From assembly GCA_026214975.1 (NCBI GenBank), contig CM047810.1, forward strand, positions 92,458,316 through 92,522,315: a stretch of DNA of 64,000 bases, written 5' to 3'. The DNA is from Gentiana macrophylla. Taxonomy: Eukaryota > Streptophyta > Magnoliopsida > Gentianales > Gentianaceae. The notes beneath the pieces were generated by a model. It worked only from the letters and a program-made list of their open reading frames with translations, was not told the DNA's origin and did no database searches. Made by a program: the position numbers and the translations under genes. Of the stretch, positions 22,901-36,587 are shown one piece after another. Each line of letters opens with the position of its first letter. Within the stretch, counting starts at the first letter, position 1.

Positions 22901-24282
22901 CGTGTAACCTAGCCATCTTTTTGTAGTACCATGGGAATGATCTCCTACCATCCTACCATTGGTGTTTGAAAGTGTGAAGTGGTGCAGTCATAAGCAAGCA
23001 ATCTCCCCTCGTACAAGTGCATGAGATTGCTCTCTACCTCCTCCTTGGTCTAGGTGTCCTAAACCTAATGACTCGGTATGCTACGCACGTGAATGCAAAG
23101 ACAAAGTCAACTATCCTCGGATAAGAAATCGAATGCCACGAAGGGTCGATTTTACCTTCCGGTTCTCCTACCCTCTTCTCACGACTGACATCTCCTTTCG
23201 GTCTCCGTCAACGTGTAAATGCTAACACTAGGCAATTACTCCAATGCTAACAATCGATACAATACAAGTAGGAAAAGCTTCATACAATCAAAACTAACAA
23301 CACAAACTATCATTCCCAATCAATATAAGAGGATAAACTAAAGCTACAACATAATCTTGGCTAGACAAGTCTAGCCACTCATGTCTACAAATATCAACAT
23401 CTCAAATTAATATTCATAACCATAAGAACAATTGAATGAAAATAAAGATTAAGAATTGCCAAATCAAGAGTACAAATTTGAGTTGGTGCTCATCATCCAA
23501 CTCCCAAAAGCTTCATTAAACTAACACTAGTGTGTTGAATTCAATCAACTAAAAGAGTTAACTAGAATCCTTAGCTTTTACAATCAAAATCAATGGTTAA
23601 TTTCTACTAAAATTCGGCTATAAGAGCCTGGGGTGGGGGTTTGCCTTCAAGATGGAAAAGTTGAAGAAGATGAAGTGTGTCTTGATAATCTTGTGAGTGG
23701 AGGAATAAAAGAGATTAATTCCTTGCTGACTCTGCAATGTTGACTCAGGTCAATTCAATCTGGCGTGCGTCAAGCCAAAAATGCACTACTGGCGCAGGTC
23801 AAAGCTGATTGCCGTGGGTCAAGTCCAATTTGGGTAGTTGGCTGAATGACACTTGCATTAATTGCTCAACAACTTCTTGATGCAGGTCAATGTGACATGG
23901 CGTGAGCCATTTGTATCTGAAATCACATAATCAAAGTTTATTCTTCCACTTGGCTTGGATTGAACCCTCTAATGTGTATCGATAATCCTGGTGGGCTGAA
24001 ATCTTCGCCAAAGCTCCAAAATCATCATAGAAGGAATCAACTGCCATCCTAAGGCCAGAATCCACGCTCTCACCGTGATACCTGTGCTGCAAAATAGACA
24101 CAGAGATACCACGTGTAAATCTGATAACAAAATCGGCTAATAACTAATATAATGTAACTAGAAACATGGTTTTTCTAAAAATTCTATGTACACAAAAATG
24201 GTTTCAATCATCATACACATTGCTCAAGTTGATGTCAAAATATCGCTAATTGCACTAGAAAATGGGGTCCGGTTGACCTACA

Positions 24283-25683
24283 TCATCTACATACCTATAA
24301 TTGAACTTAGTAAAGTGTAGAAAAATCGGTACAATTAACAAATATATATAGCAAGTAAATAATTGCAAACGCTACCACATAGGTAATATAAAGAGTTCAC
24401 TCTCCCTCTACTAGCTCTATTAGTAAGACCTCGACCAAGCAAGGATTTGTTACATTATTTTTTAAGGACACTTCGCCGGGTGATGGATATACACCAAGAC
24501 ATGTTCGGTACCTCATATGGCATGGACTATTCCTTTTAGGCTGTTCATACTGCGAAAATGAAACGTGCCTCACCATGAACAATAATGCTTTAGCTTTTAG
24601 ACACATCATTTATGTTTGTTACGAAGTTAAACTAACAGCCTAGGTTCATTCACGTGTAGGCTTCCTAAGAGTATCTAGTCCTAGACACTACATATCAATT
24701 GCCTAACAGACAATAAAAGGATCATTGACTACTAAGAATATATCCTGCAAGGTCTAGACAACCGCCTCACGGTACTCCCACCTTCTCCCTGCAGTGGATC
24801 TCAGTTGTGGTGCAGAATCGAGGCTACAAGAAGTCAATGCTAGACTTTTCCACGTTCCAAATAATGTCCCAAAGACATACATACCACATAGCATCATTTT
24901 ATATAAGAGAAAACACCAAAATATAGTGAACATGTGTTTTGGCGCACGCTCACAGCTTTCGGCGTGCGCAAAAACCTGTCCAGAACATCGTTTTCCATTC
25001 CGCTTTCTTCCGGCTTGCTCTAAAACAGATCATAGCATTTCATTACCTGCCTGACATCTTTGGCACGCGCTACGCCTCGTTGGCGTGCGCTGAACATGAA
25101 CAGAACCATTATGCCAATTTAAGATCATTATTGCGCGAGCTAAAACCAACCTGGCGCGTGTCATGCGACCGAAATTTGAAGGATAGCCTATGTTTTGATG
25201 TGAAACCAAGGCAATTCATAAAACAACATTTTCCCTTCCTTATTACACCTCAAACTCGTAAGAAATATAGTGCAATACGATATAGCAACAACGAAAAGAC
25301 CGATTTAGAACACCCCATTACCTTGTAAACTCAGATTATAGATCCAAAAGCAAAGCAAAGAGCGAAAGCCAAGCACAAACAACCAATTCTTCAATTCCTA
25401 CGTGAAATCTACAAACCAAAGCACGTAACTACTATTACTGTAGCACTCTACAACACCAAAACTCAAAAAACTTCAAGAAACGATTGAGATTCTTATTTAG
25501 TCTTAAAACTGAAAACTTACGAATTGCGTAATTTTTGGTACCAAAACAATCACCGCGACGAGATGATTAACTTTCTCTATTGTGGTCTGCACAATCGATC
25601 AACGGGTTAGCCGGAATTTCGAAGATTCCTTTTTTTCTCAGACGTAGTCCTCCCCCTTTTCTGATAAACTAGCATGTGAAATT
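24283..25683. other. transposon-derived sequence, host of the copia insertion
   Basis: No gene is supported. From about 24940 to 25160 GGCGCACGC/GGCGTGCGC words recur, of the sort seen in plant LTR elements (compare 20890-20960). The segment ends at the target site AAATT of the large copia element and appears to continue at 43847. Confidence 0.4.
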
Positions 25684-27039
25684 TGCTGGATATACAGAAA
25701 CCCGAATCCGGATCCGATCCATAATTGGATCGTCAGATCTGATTCACAGCATGGACCGAGACACTCGATCATGCACAACAGAAGCTACGAATAAATTCGC
25801 ATGCGATTATACCATGATATGATCTACATAAATAATTAATCTAACTATGAGAATGTTGAAGATTTACCTTACTTAAGAAGAATAATAAGTCGACAGAAAA
25901 AGAAGCCACAATCTTCCGGATTGTATCTCCTAGCGACGACTGATGGACGTCGATCCTCGCATCAGAACCTCCTCGAATATGCCCAAGAAAAACCCTAAGT
26001 TTTTCTTCTTTTAATTACTAAGGCAAGAAACTAATTTTTCTTCCTTTTAATTTGATGTTGGCGCAATTTGTTGTTGTGTATTGTGATAGGAGGAACTCTC
26101 TTTATATAGGAAAATAACTAGTCAAGAGAGTTATCCTTTTCACACCACAATTACCTATTCCCATAAGGAAAAGATATTTGCCAAAAGATAAGAGATAATT
26201 CTTAAAAAATCAATCTCTTATTTTTCCATTAATTATCCAACAAATAGATAATTAATTAATTACACATGTGAAATAATCTAGAAAAAATTCTTTTCCTAAT
26301 TTATCACAATAAAGTGGCGCCTATTACATCATTAATTTAATAGAAAATATCTTTTCTATTTTACATATTATTTACCAAATAAATAATATTGCATATTCAT
26401 TAAATAGACCAACTATTTAATTAATTCTTGAGGTACCATAAAACGAGAAAACACTCGCGTGTTAGGAGCCAACCCGGGGACCATGCACCTATAACCAGTA
26501 GCTACAATAAATTGAATAAAATATTCATCGAACAAAATATTTCTACTCAACTTATTAATTCCGGAATTACATCACCATAAATCCGAAACTGAACTCTATC
26601 GATTATAGATATAACTTATTCTCAAAACATCGAGTCGAGTCGATAAGTGTCCATTGATATAATCATTACATATAAACTAACCCTCCATAGACTATCCGTA
26701 ATGAAGCGGGATTATTTCCATAAACCTTCTTCAATACATCTTATCCTTATTTACCATTAACCCACTAGTGATCAATTAGTTCATAACCAATACGAACTCC
26801 CGGGATCGATCAGTTTCTAGGATTAACAAATAAGGGGATTGTCTTTCTACTTCCCGCAGGAAGGAATGGATTTCATATCTGTGAGTCACACACTTCTCAC
26901 TCATTCCAGAATAGTGCCTACGTGAAAGTGATTCGGACCGCGCCTCTTAGCGATCCTTAACGAACACATCAAACCCTATCCTGAAACAAGTAGGAGTCTG
27001 TAATCACTTCAGGATTAAGGTTAATCCATATATGATCAT

Positions 27040-30000
27040 TGATAAGTTCCTAAAAAGTCGAATAATTCTAGATGTTTTGGACTCAATTTGGTGCCATATC
27101 TTGTTATTTTGCGATGTTTTTATCCTTTTGGGCTAGATTACTGCGGATGATTGAATTATTGCAGGATGATTCGAGATTAGAAGAAAAATGCCCAAAAAAC
27201 GGAGCTAAAGTGGAAGAATTCAAAAACCAGTCTCTGTCATACCCAGGGTGTGACAGTTTCCAGAAATCTGATCTTGGCCAACGAAATGTTCTGATTGGTG
27301 GAAACTTTCACCAACGAATTTTCCTTCAAATTGGCGTGTTTTTCATTGACAATGAGGAGTCCACACACTAGAAGAGTCCAAGATTGATAGATATTTGATT
27401 TTAGAGATTTTCTTGATTAAATTAATTATGGAAACTTATTAAATTATGTAATTATCCCTTTTTTTAATCCCCCAAGTCATACAATTCAATATACACGCCT
27501 CCAACATCAGATTTTGGGGCGACCATCCTCCTCTCTTCATCATCATCTTCTCCCATCCCCAAGAACAAGGATTTTAGGTTTTAAGAATTCAAGAACGAGG
27601 CTTTTTCGAGGTTTGATTATTTATGCAATACTTTGACGGTTTCTCTGTATCTCTTTTCTCCTTTATTCTATTTATTTATTTTTCTTGTCAAAGTATGAAT
27701 TATATGGTTGAATCTTGGAATCTTGATATGTTACGAGAGTAAATATTAGTTTCTTGGATTAGGAAAAGCCCGGCGATGATTATATGGTTTTAAAGATACA
27801 ATCTTTTCATTGATAAAGGATTTTTATCATGTTTATGAATTTGATCTTGTATGCTTATTCATGTATTTTTCGGAAATAATATCTCGAAGGAGTGAATGGC
27901 CGTAGGATTGCATGAGAAACTTCATTCGATTAATTGATGATGAGAAAAGTATTAATTAATCGATAACCTAGAAACCAAGATCAAATCTTTAGGATTTCTT
28001 CAATGAGAATTAGGTTAAACCTAAAGTGGCCCATAATTATGGTAATTCAATGCATCTAATTTTATTCTTCATTGTAGGAAACTAAATGTAGGATAAAACT
28101 AGGTAAAATCACGATAATAGTTCGAAAGAATGTTTACGTGTAATATTTGATAATTGGTCTTCATAAATGGAATATTCATATTGATAGAAAGATTGTTGAA
28201 ATTCTATGTAAACAACGCCGTGGTGGATCCGAAATCCATGAAATGCCTTTAAACCTTGAATCCTGTTACCTAAATCTTGAAGTTCTTGGCTATTAATTAG
28301 ATTTTCTTTATTTTCTTTAGTTTTAGGGATTTTAGATAAAAACCTCCAAGATTTTGATTTGTCTAGCTAATATAAATCAGGAATTGTTTGGTGATTGACT
28401 ACAAGTCCCTGTGGGATCGACATCCTAAGTACTACTCGATAAGCCGTGCGCTTGCGGTAGCATTTAGTGATTATATTGAAAATCACACAACAAGTTTTCT
28501 GGCGCCGTTGCCGGGGACTTCGGTGTCAACATCGAACCCGTTCTTGATTTTGTTAGACTAGATTTTCTTTTTCTCCTCACCATAGCAAGCAACACCTTGC
28601 TAAGGTGAGGACTTTTTGCTTTTGATTTTTTCATTTCTTGGACAGGAAGTTGAAGTGCCAAGCTTTCATGGATTCACTTTTCTCAAGATTTAATGCTCAA
28701 GTGACATCAACCGATGAGAGGATGTATGGATATGGGCTTAACCAATTTAAAGTGAGATGTTCATATTGTGGTGACAACCATTATGATGCTCAGTGCAATG
28801 TAGGTTATTCATCTCACCAGTGGAGTAACAATGTTGGATATGGTGCAAGTTATGAGGATCAATATCATTATAATCACAATCGCAATGCACCATCATACAA
28901 TGGTGAGTGGATTAACCATCCCTATTCTTCATGGGGTCAGGATCAGTATAATTGGCACCAAGAAGCACGCCCTCACTCAGAAACCAAGTCTAACATTGAG
29001 ATTTTGTTAGAGAATTCAATAGAGAGTAGTGAGAAATTTTCTAGAGAAATGGCACACCTATTGTGTCCAGCTCCAGAGAAAAGAGAACCGACCTTGGGAG
29101 AACTAGTTGCACGTAATCGCCATGTATTTGAAGAGGTTGAAAGGGTAAAGCAGATGATGGCGATTCAAGAGCAAGAGGCCGACCTTGAAAGTTGTGGGGA
29201 TGAAAACTATGATCCTTATGAAATCCCACAATGTCTTGATATGAATATTTCGGTGACTCTTTCTCAAAGATTCTTTGAGTGTTTGGGCCTTCGATATTAA
29301 CAAGAGTGGAGCCACATGGAAATTCGAACCATCTTCACAAGATAATGGTGCAATAATTCCGGATTCAACATTGACGAGCCAAGTAGAAAATGAAAAGGGA
29401 GGTAACATTACCATGCTTGACTCTAATTCATTTGCTAATGTTAGTTATCCTTCTTTGAATAACGATGTTGAATTTATGCATGTTGAGCATGTAGAGTATA
29501 TAGATGTTGCACCTCTAATTGTCCATAATTCTCTTAGATTTGTCATGAGCATTGATAAAGAGATTAATAAATTGTTAGGAGGCGCTTCATTCGTTAGAGC
29601 TAAACTGATTAATCACTTTTTAAGAAGACATGATTATAGGTTTCCAATGCTATATCTGAAAATACTTGTTAATATCTTTGATGTGTGGAGAAAGATGCAG
29701 AGAGATGCCCTTGTTTGGTTTAGTCCTCCTTGAGAATGATGCTTAAAGATAGTCCAACTGAAGACTATAAATTCAGAATGTATTTTTTTTATATTCTTTT
29801 TTCTTATTTAATGAATAAATAAAGGAAGAGAGTTGCCTTCTCGGTCCTTTGCTCTTGGTTTGTTTTGTTTTTGTGTCTGTTTTGCAGAGAGAAAGATGTG
29901 CACGAGTGGTATTTAAAGGTCATCGCATGCGGAGAAAAAAAAAGAAAAAAAGTCTTGAAGGATGGAAATAACACCTATGATGTGGTTAAGGACAATGAGT

Positions 30001-33000
30001 GTGAGATTGGAAAAAAAAATCGAAAAAACAGCCCTTGTCACACCCTTGGTGTGATGGAGACTGTTTTTCTAAAAAAAAAAAAAAAGAAAATCCCGGTGAC
30101 TTTGCCACCAAGGAAAGGACCACCACATAATCCTGGTGACTTTGCCGGTGCTCTGGTAACACTCAATTCTCCACTCTCCAACTCCACAGGGTTAGAAGAA
30201 GATTCTTCGGGACTACGATGTTCGGAGCGTTATGATATGCACACAAGGTGGCCGCCCATTGCATCTTGTGAGTTTTCTTTTTTTACCCTCCCATGATTTA
30301 ATTTAATTACATTGAGGACAATGCAACCTTTAAGTGTGGGGAGCGACGTTTGTGCAAGTCTTTCTTTCATGTAGTGTAGAGTCTTAGTCATTGTCAGTCG
30401 AGTCAGTTGTGTCATTTTATTTTGATGGTTTTGGTGATCACACATAGCTACTTTAGATGAGATTCGCAATGCATGAAAATTGATATAGTTTGTTCTGACA
30501 AGAGAAATGCATGACATGGAGTGAAAAATCCTTTTTAGAATATCATGTTTAGAAGTACCATTATTTTCTTTTGGAAACAATAGAGTCTCGAGTGAATAGA
30601 CAAATAACCCGGTGAGATATTGTTCGGCCATATGACCGACCACTTCGGTCTCACCCTAAATTTGTGCGTATTTTCTCTTCCTTGGACTTGTTCCTTTAGA
30701 ACTTGTGTTGAGTCTTGTTGATGTTGCCTTGGTATGTGCAAACACATAGAAATGATTGAGGCATTCGCTTTACTTTCCACCATATTATATACCTTATACC
30801 TTTGAGCCTTAGTCTTTATTACACCTTTTTCCACTTTACCTTACTTCACTACACCATACATTGAACAACCCGAAAAAGAGGTAGCCCAATTCCTTTCACT
30901 CAACCTTAGGACTAACTGGGGCACGTGGCTATCAAATTTCTTGTACTTAGTATTTAATGATCAAGCTTGGGGGAAATCCATATTGTTACCATTTGTCTGT
31001 TTCTTAGTTTGAAAAAAAAAATGACAAAAAAAAGAAGAAAAGAAAAGAAATATATATGAAAAAAAAAGAGAAAAAAATAATCAATAAAGGAGGCAATCAA
31101 AAAAAAAAAAAAAAAAAACCCTCCTAAATATTATTTGTTCTATTTGTTTGTAATAAAGAGGGAATTGTATCATTATCCTCCCAAAAGTAGAGAAATTATC
31201 CTTTGTATTTTCTTTTGTTTTGAAATAAAGCGTTGGACCCCCTTGCACTTGTATGACGTTGAAGTTTGTTAGACATGTGTTTTGCTAGTTCTAATGGTTT
31301 TGCCATCTCTTATACCTTTTCCTACACCTATCACCTTTTTTTTCTTCTACTTGGGCTATTCTCACTTACCGTCCTTTTTCCCGAAGACCTGATGATTTAT
31401 GTGTTGCACAATTCTTTGGTGATTGATATGAGACGATATACAAGCATATAGTAGGACATTTTCAATGGAATGAACTTGAGAGTTTAGTCACCTCACAAAT
31501 ATTGAGTGTTGAGTGATTTATCCCGTGAGGGTCTATCTTCTTGGTCTATGTTGTTTCCCATTGACAATTTTCGTTACTTTTGCTCCTGATATGATAAGAA
31601 GGATTCGTTAGTCTATGTCTTGTGTTTTGAATGCCGGAATGAATTTTATTAATGCTCGTGTGTTGTACATCTTTGTCTAATGCTATGTCATGTGTGATCT
31701 TCTTAGTCCGTCTCGTCTTGAGTCTTTTTGTTTGCTTGGGGACAAGCAAAGTCTTAAGCTTGGGGGAGTGATAAGTTCCTAAAAAGTCGAATAATTCTAG
31801 ATGTTTTGGACTCAATTTGGTGCCATATCTTGTTATTTTGCGATGTTTTTATCCTTTTTGGGCTAGATTACTGCGGATGATTGAATTATTGCAGGATGAT
31901 TCGAGATTAGAAGAAAAATGCCCAAAAACGGAGCTAAAGTGGAAGAATTCAAAAAACCAGTCTATCATACCAGGGTGTGGCAGTTTCAAAATCGATCTTG
32001 GCCAACGAAATGTTACGATTGGTGGAAACTTTCACCAACGAATTTTCCTTCAAATTGGCGTGTTTTTCATTGACAATGAGGAGTCCACACACTAGAAGAG
32101 TCCAAGATTGATAGATATTTGATTTTAGAGATTTTCTTGATTAAATTAATTATGAAAACTTATTAAATTATGTAATTATCCCTTTTTAATCCCCAAGTCA
32201 TACAATTCAATATACACGCCTCCAACATCAGATTTTGGGGCGACCCATCTCCTCTCTTCATCATCATCTTCTCCCATCCCCAAGAACAAGGATTTTAGGT
32301 TTTAAGAATTCAAGAACGAGGCTTTTTCGAGGTTTGATTATTTATGCAATACTTTGACGGTTTCTCTCTATCTCTTTTCTCCTTTATTCTATTTATTTAT
32401 TTTTCTTGTCAAAGTATGAATTATATGGTTGAATCTTGGAATCTTGATATGTTACGAGAGTAAATATTAGTTTCTTGGATTAGGAAAAGCCCGGCGATGA
32501 TTATATGGTTTTAAAGATACAATCTTTTCATTGATAAAGGATTTTTATCATGTTTATGAATTTGATCTTGTATGCTTATTCATGTATTTTTCCGGAAATA
32601 ATATCTCGAAGGAGTGAATGGCCGTAGGATTGCATGAGAAACTTCATTCGATTAATTGATGATGAGAAAAGTATTAATTAATCGATAACCTAGAAACCAA
32701 GATCAAATCTTTGGGATTTCTTCAATGAGAATTAGGTTAAACCTAAAGTGGCCCATAATTATGGTAATTCAATGCATCTAATTTTATTCTTCATTGTAGG
32801 AAACTAAATGTAGGATAAAACTAGGTAAAATCACGATAATAGTTCGAAAGAATGTTTACGTGTAATATTTGATAATTGGTCTTCATAAATGGAATATTCA
32901 TATTGATAGAAAGATTGTTGAAATTCTATGTAAACAACGCCGTGGTGGATCCGAAATCCATGAAATGCCTTTAAACCTTGAATCCTGTTACCTAAATCTT

Positions 33001-33214
33001 GAAGTTCTTGGCTATTAATTAGATTTTCTTTATTTTCTTTAGTTTTAGGATTTTTAGATAAAAACCTCCAAGATTTTGATTTGTCTAGCTAATATAAATC
33101 AGGAATTGTTTGGTGATTGACTACAAGTCCCTGTGGGATCGACATCCTAAGTACTACTCGATAAGCCGTGCGCTTGCGGTAGCATTTAGTGATTATATTG
33201 AAAATCACACAACA
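27040..33214 (+). mobile_element. Athila/Tat-like non-autonomous retrotransposon
   Basis: Complete element in the copia 3' LTR with the 5-bp duplication ATCAT (27035-27039 and 33215-33219). The 5' LTR is 27040-28492 and the 3' LTR is 31769-33214; both begin TGATAAGTTCCTAAAAAGTC and end ATCACACAACA. They differ by only a few substitutions and small indels, so it is fairly young. The primer-binding site TGGCGCCGTTGCCGGGGA (28500-28517) matches tRNA-Asp, as in the Athila group of Ty3/gypsy. The polypurine tract AAGCTTGGGGGAG ends at 31768. The 3.3-kb interior has a gag-like frame but no protease, reverse transcriptase or integrase, so it must rely on helper proteins. Confidence 0.9.
28668..29300 (+). 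CDS. degenerate gag-like frame with CX2CX3HX4C knuckle
   Basis: Frame of about 210 codons just after the primer-binding site of the Athila/Tat-like element. The motif CSYCGDNHYDAQC is the CX2CX3HX4C knuckle found in gag of this lineage. It is followed by a Tyr/Asn/Gln-rich stretch and a charged helical part (EPTLGELVARNRHVFEEVER). The ATG at 28668 is the first in frame. A second frame (29275-29733, no ATG start) continues in another phase, pointing to a frameshift. Full-length Athila gag is much longer, so this is a remnant or a reduced protein. Confidence 0.5.
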   Translation: MDSLFSRFNAQVTSTDERMYGYGLNQFKVRCSYCGDNHYDAQCNVGYSSHQWSNNVGYGASYEDQYHYNHNRNAPSYNGEWINHPYSSWGQDQYNWHQEARPHSETKSNIEILLENSIESSEKFSREMAHLLCPAPEKREPTLGELVARNRHVFEEVERVKQMMAIQEQEADLESCGDENYDPYEIPQCLDMNISVTLSQRFFECLGLRY

Positions 33215-33879
33215 ATCATCTTGTGATTTAATGAGATTTCTCAATCACGGAATTATATCAGAAACGCAGATTAAATCGGTCCGGTCCTACCATAACGTGT
33301 TTTGGGTGCATTAATGGTGATTTAATCAATAGACCCCATACTTTGATTAAATTCACCACGGACTAACATTTCAAGTGTATCAGCATAAACTTAATCCTCG
33401 TGTGTGACACACACTAAGTTATAGGGCTACATATGATACGACTTGGGTTTTCAGTAGTGTATTACTTATAAGCACGAAGCAAATAATAAGATGAGAATAA
33501 ATCTGTCATTTATTAATTATAAAAACAATTACATAAATTTTCTTTCGGGCGTTACTTCCAACAATCTCCCACTTGCCCGTAAGGACAAGCAACAATTGTA
33601 TTTCAGGCACACTATATCTACCAATCTCCCACTTGCCCGTAACGACAAGCAACAATTGTTTTTAGAGCACCATACCCTTATTCTATCTATCCACGACATT
33701 CTCCCACTTGCTCTAAAGTAGATGAGACATATCTTTTTAATTCATACCCGTCAAGCGCTTATCAATGACATTAGATGCCACACGACTTGGTAAACTGATC
33801 AGCTTGGTTGTCAGCTCGAGGCGATCTTTAGGACCGAAACGTCGCCTCTCTGCACGATCTGTCTGATCAGGTTGTACTT

Positions 33880-34300
33880 ACTTTCAATATGCATCTGACC
33901 TCTTATGATTGCGAAGATACTTTGCATGAGCTACCTCTCAACTGTTTTCACAGTAAAATGGTATCGGCTCATCGAGACCTGAAATCACTTCCCCATCCAA
34001 CAAAGAACTTCTCAAGCCATATTGCCTCTTTAGCTGCTCCGAAAGCTGCTTTGTATTCGACTAACAGAGTCAAATTGGTAGTGCTGGATTGCTCCAGACT
34101 GTAGCTCCATCACAATGAGTAAACACTGAACCTGAGATCGATTCACGGTCATCCTTAATCTGACAAAAATCAGAATCAGTGTAGTCAACAATACTCATGT
34201 TTGCACCCGAATACTCAAGCATATTATTCCTCGTTCTCTAAAGGTACTTGAGGATGCACTATACTGCTGCTCAACGTCCGAATCCAAGATTCGACTGGTA
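33880..34300 (-). pseudogene. copia pol remnant (RNase H region)
   Basis: The minus-strand translation gives YSGANMSIVDYTDSDF, then DDRESISGSVFTHCDG, and further on LVEYKAAFGAAKEAIWLEKF. These match the end of copia polyprotein in order (YTDADW, DDRKSTSGYVF, EAEYIA, AAKEAVW). Frameshifts and stops separate the blocks. It lies just upstream (minus sense) of the polypurine tract of the large copia element. Confidence 0.75.
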
Positions 34301-34858
34301 TTGTCTTTTAATAACCCGACTTTCTATATCCAAAAGAGAATTTATCCCATTTTCTCTATATCCGAAGATTTGAGAGAATTATTCCATGAGGGGTTGGGTA
34401 GGAAACCTCTAGTTGAATATTGCATACGAAAATGCATTAGCATCTTACACAATAAGGTGGATGGGATACTGCCACAACTTGTTCTCATGAATTCGACTGA
34501 ATCGATTTCTAAGAATATAGTCCACTTCTCTGATTCAGAGAAGCTTTGGCTCGTCAGTTCTTGACTTCAGATAACACACTCATGTTGTTCTCAACTATTG
34601 TAGTGTTATCCTTTATAAACACTAACGTCAACTACTTTACCAATATTGATTCTCCAGTCTACAAAAGACTTATCAATACTTTTGGTCAAGCTCACACATT
34701 TCATATGTGTGGATTTTAATGACCTAGAGGTTTACTTTAATCCACCAATGGATTTAAGCATAGGCAGTCAGTCTACCATTGGCTTTAAGCTAAAACCTTT
34801 ATGTTCCGAATGAATGCAAGCTTCTTTGTACGGAAAGAAAGTTTCAGGGCATCACCCC

Positions 34859-36587
34859 TGTTAGTCTTTCTGCTTTCCAGGGAGTCAAGCAAGGCGGAAT
34901 GGTGAGAGAGTTTTAGGGCATCACGTGACTCAGTGTATGGCTATACACACGAGGATTGAGTTTGTGAAATATACTTAAAATTAACTTAGTCCGTAGTGTT
35001 TATTAATTAGAGTACATGTCTCTAGATTAATTTGCTAATAATGCGCCCAGAACACTTTAGGTGTGACAGTCTTATCCGGACTGTCGGTAATAGGGTACCT
35101 AGTGGGGCATTTATATACGATGATAATCATATAGAAATTTGGACCGATTTGATTTGAGTTCTCGATGTAATTCCGTAATCGAGAAGTCTTATCGAATCAC
35201 AAGATGATCATATATGGATTAATCTCAATCTGAGGTGATCACAGGCATTTAACGCTTAGGCGGGGTAGAGTTTGATGTGTTAGTAAGGATCACTTCGTAG
35301 TATGTGGTCCAACACTCGTTGGCTCTATTCTAGAATGAGTGAGTAGTATGTGTTATCACAGATATGGAATCCATTCCTTCCCGGGAAGTAGATGAGACGA
35401 TTCTCTTATTTGTTAACCACTAAAGCGATCGATCGGCCGAGTTCATATTATATTGGTTATGAACTAATTGATCACTAGGGGTTAATGGTAAATAAGGATA
35501 ATATGTTTCGAGAGAAGGGTTTACGGAAATATCCGAATCAAAGTGAGCGATCTATGGAGGATTTATCTCGTATGTAATGATTATATCATTGGACGCTTTC
35601 GACTCATAAATTGAGTGTAAGTTATCTATATTCGATAGAGTTCAGTTTCGGGTTTATGGTGGTGTAATCCCGGAATTAATAGGTTGGATATAATTATTCT
35701 GTCTGATGAATAATTTTATTCGATTTATTGTAGCTACTGAATATGGGCCCATGGTCCCCGACGTGGCTCCCAAAATAGCATAATTGGATTTCTCGTCGTT
35801 TCACCTCAATTATAATTAAATAGTGTGTTGGGCTATTTAATTTGATATGTGGATTAATTGTTTAGTTTGACTAGATAATTAAATACACGGAAAAAAAAAT
35901 TTCGTGGACTCGGCCCAATATGTGTCAAAATGCGTGTGGACCTATTTTAAATAGGGTGGGGCGCATTTTTAATTATTATTTAATTAGAGAGAAATTAGTT
36001 TCTTGGATAATTATTTAATGTGTGATTTATCTTTTATTTGTTAATTGATAAATAATGGAATATTAGATAATAATTTGATTTATCTTAATTTGTTTGGGAT
36101 AATCATTTTATTTATCTTTTATTTGGAATAAAGGATTAATGTAATAATTATCTCTTAATTATTTAATCCTTGGAGGTTAAGTTTTACTCTCATATATAAA
36201 GAGAGTTCTTCCAAGCCTTTTGACACAACACATTAACACGCCATATTGGAAGAAAGTAGCTTAGAATTTTCGGCTATCTTTTTTGGGTTTCGAGTTGGAA
36301 TAATCTTCGGGATTATTCCGGTAGCATATCAAGGAGGTCCGGCGGCGGGAAACACATCCACCTGGTGTTGCTGGGAGACACACGTTGGAAGGCTGTGGCT
36401 TCTCAATACACGTGTTCTTGGAGATCTATTGTTCTTGGAGTTAAGCACCATAAAATGTAGGCTCCTAAACCCCCTTGTAGGTTTAGATCTTTAATTTATG
36501 TTCTTTGTATCGTTTAGATCTAGATCCGACACTTCCGCTGCGTAATCGGGTCAATCTATGATTGATCCGACGATATTACATCTAACA
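34859..36587 (+). mobile_element. solo LTR of a related copia element, opposite strand
   Basis: A 1.73-kb segment bounded by TGTTAG and CTAACA. Much of it aligns with the reverse complement of the surrounding copia LTRs: CACACGAGGATTGAGTTT, TGATCATATATGGATTAATC, and GGTCCCCGACGTGGCTCC against the counterpart near 26470. No primer-binding site follows it and no clear 5-bp duplication was found, so the exact borders are tentative. Confidence 0.6.

Larger units (their letters stand above)
16928..24282 (-). mobile_element. non-autonomous LTR retrotransposon, minus strand
   Basis: Two long direct repeats begin TGTACCGGGTCGACTATAG and end CCGGTTGACCTACA: 16928-21431, interrupted by the Mutator-like element, and 22713-24282 (1570 bp). 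On the minus strand these are 3' and 5' LTRs with TG..CA ends. A purine-rich tract (GCTAAGTGGGGAGTGGTTGG on the minus strand, ending at 21432) abuts the 3' LTR, preceded by CTCAAGGACGAGCAAACG, wording typical of plant Ty3/gypsy elements of the Athila/Tat kind. The 1.28-kb interior has no coding frame and no primer-binding site I recognise. The 5-bp flanks (GGCAG and TCATC) do not match, so the element may be recombined or rearranged. Confidence 0.65.

Noticed and set aside
29865..30296. 143-codon plus-strand frame in the Athila/Tat-like element
   Set aside because: Low-complexity Lys runs and no domain; most likely non-coding interior.
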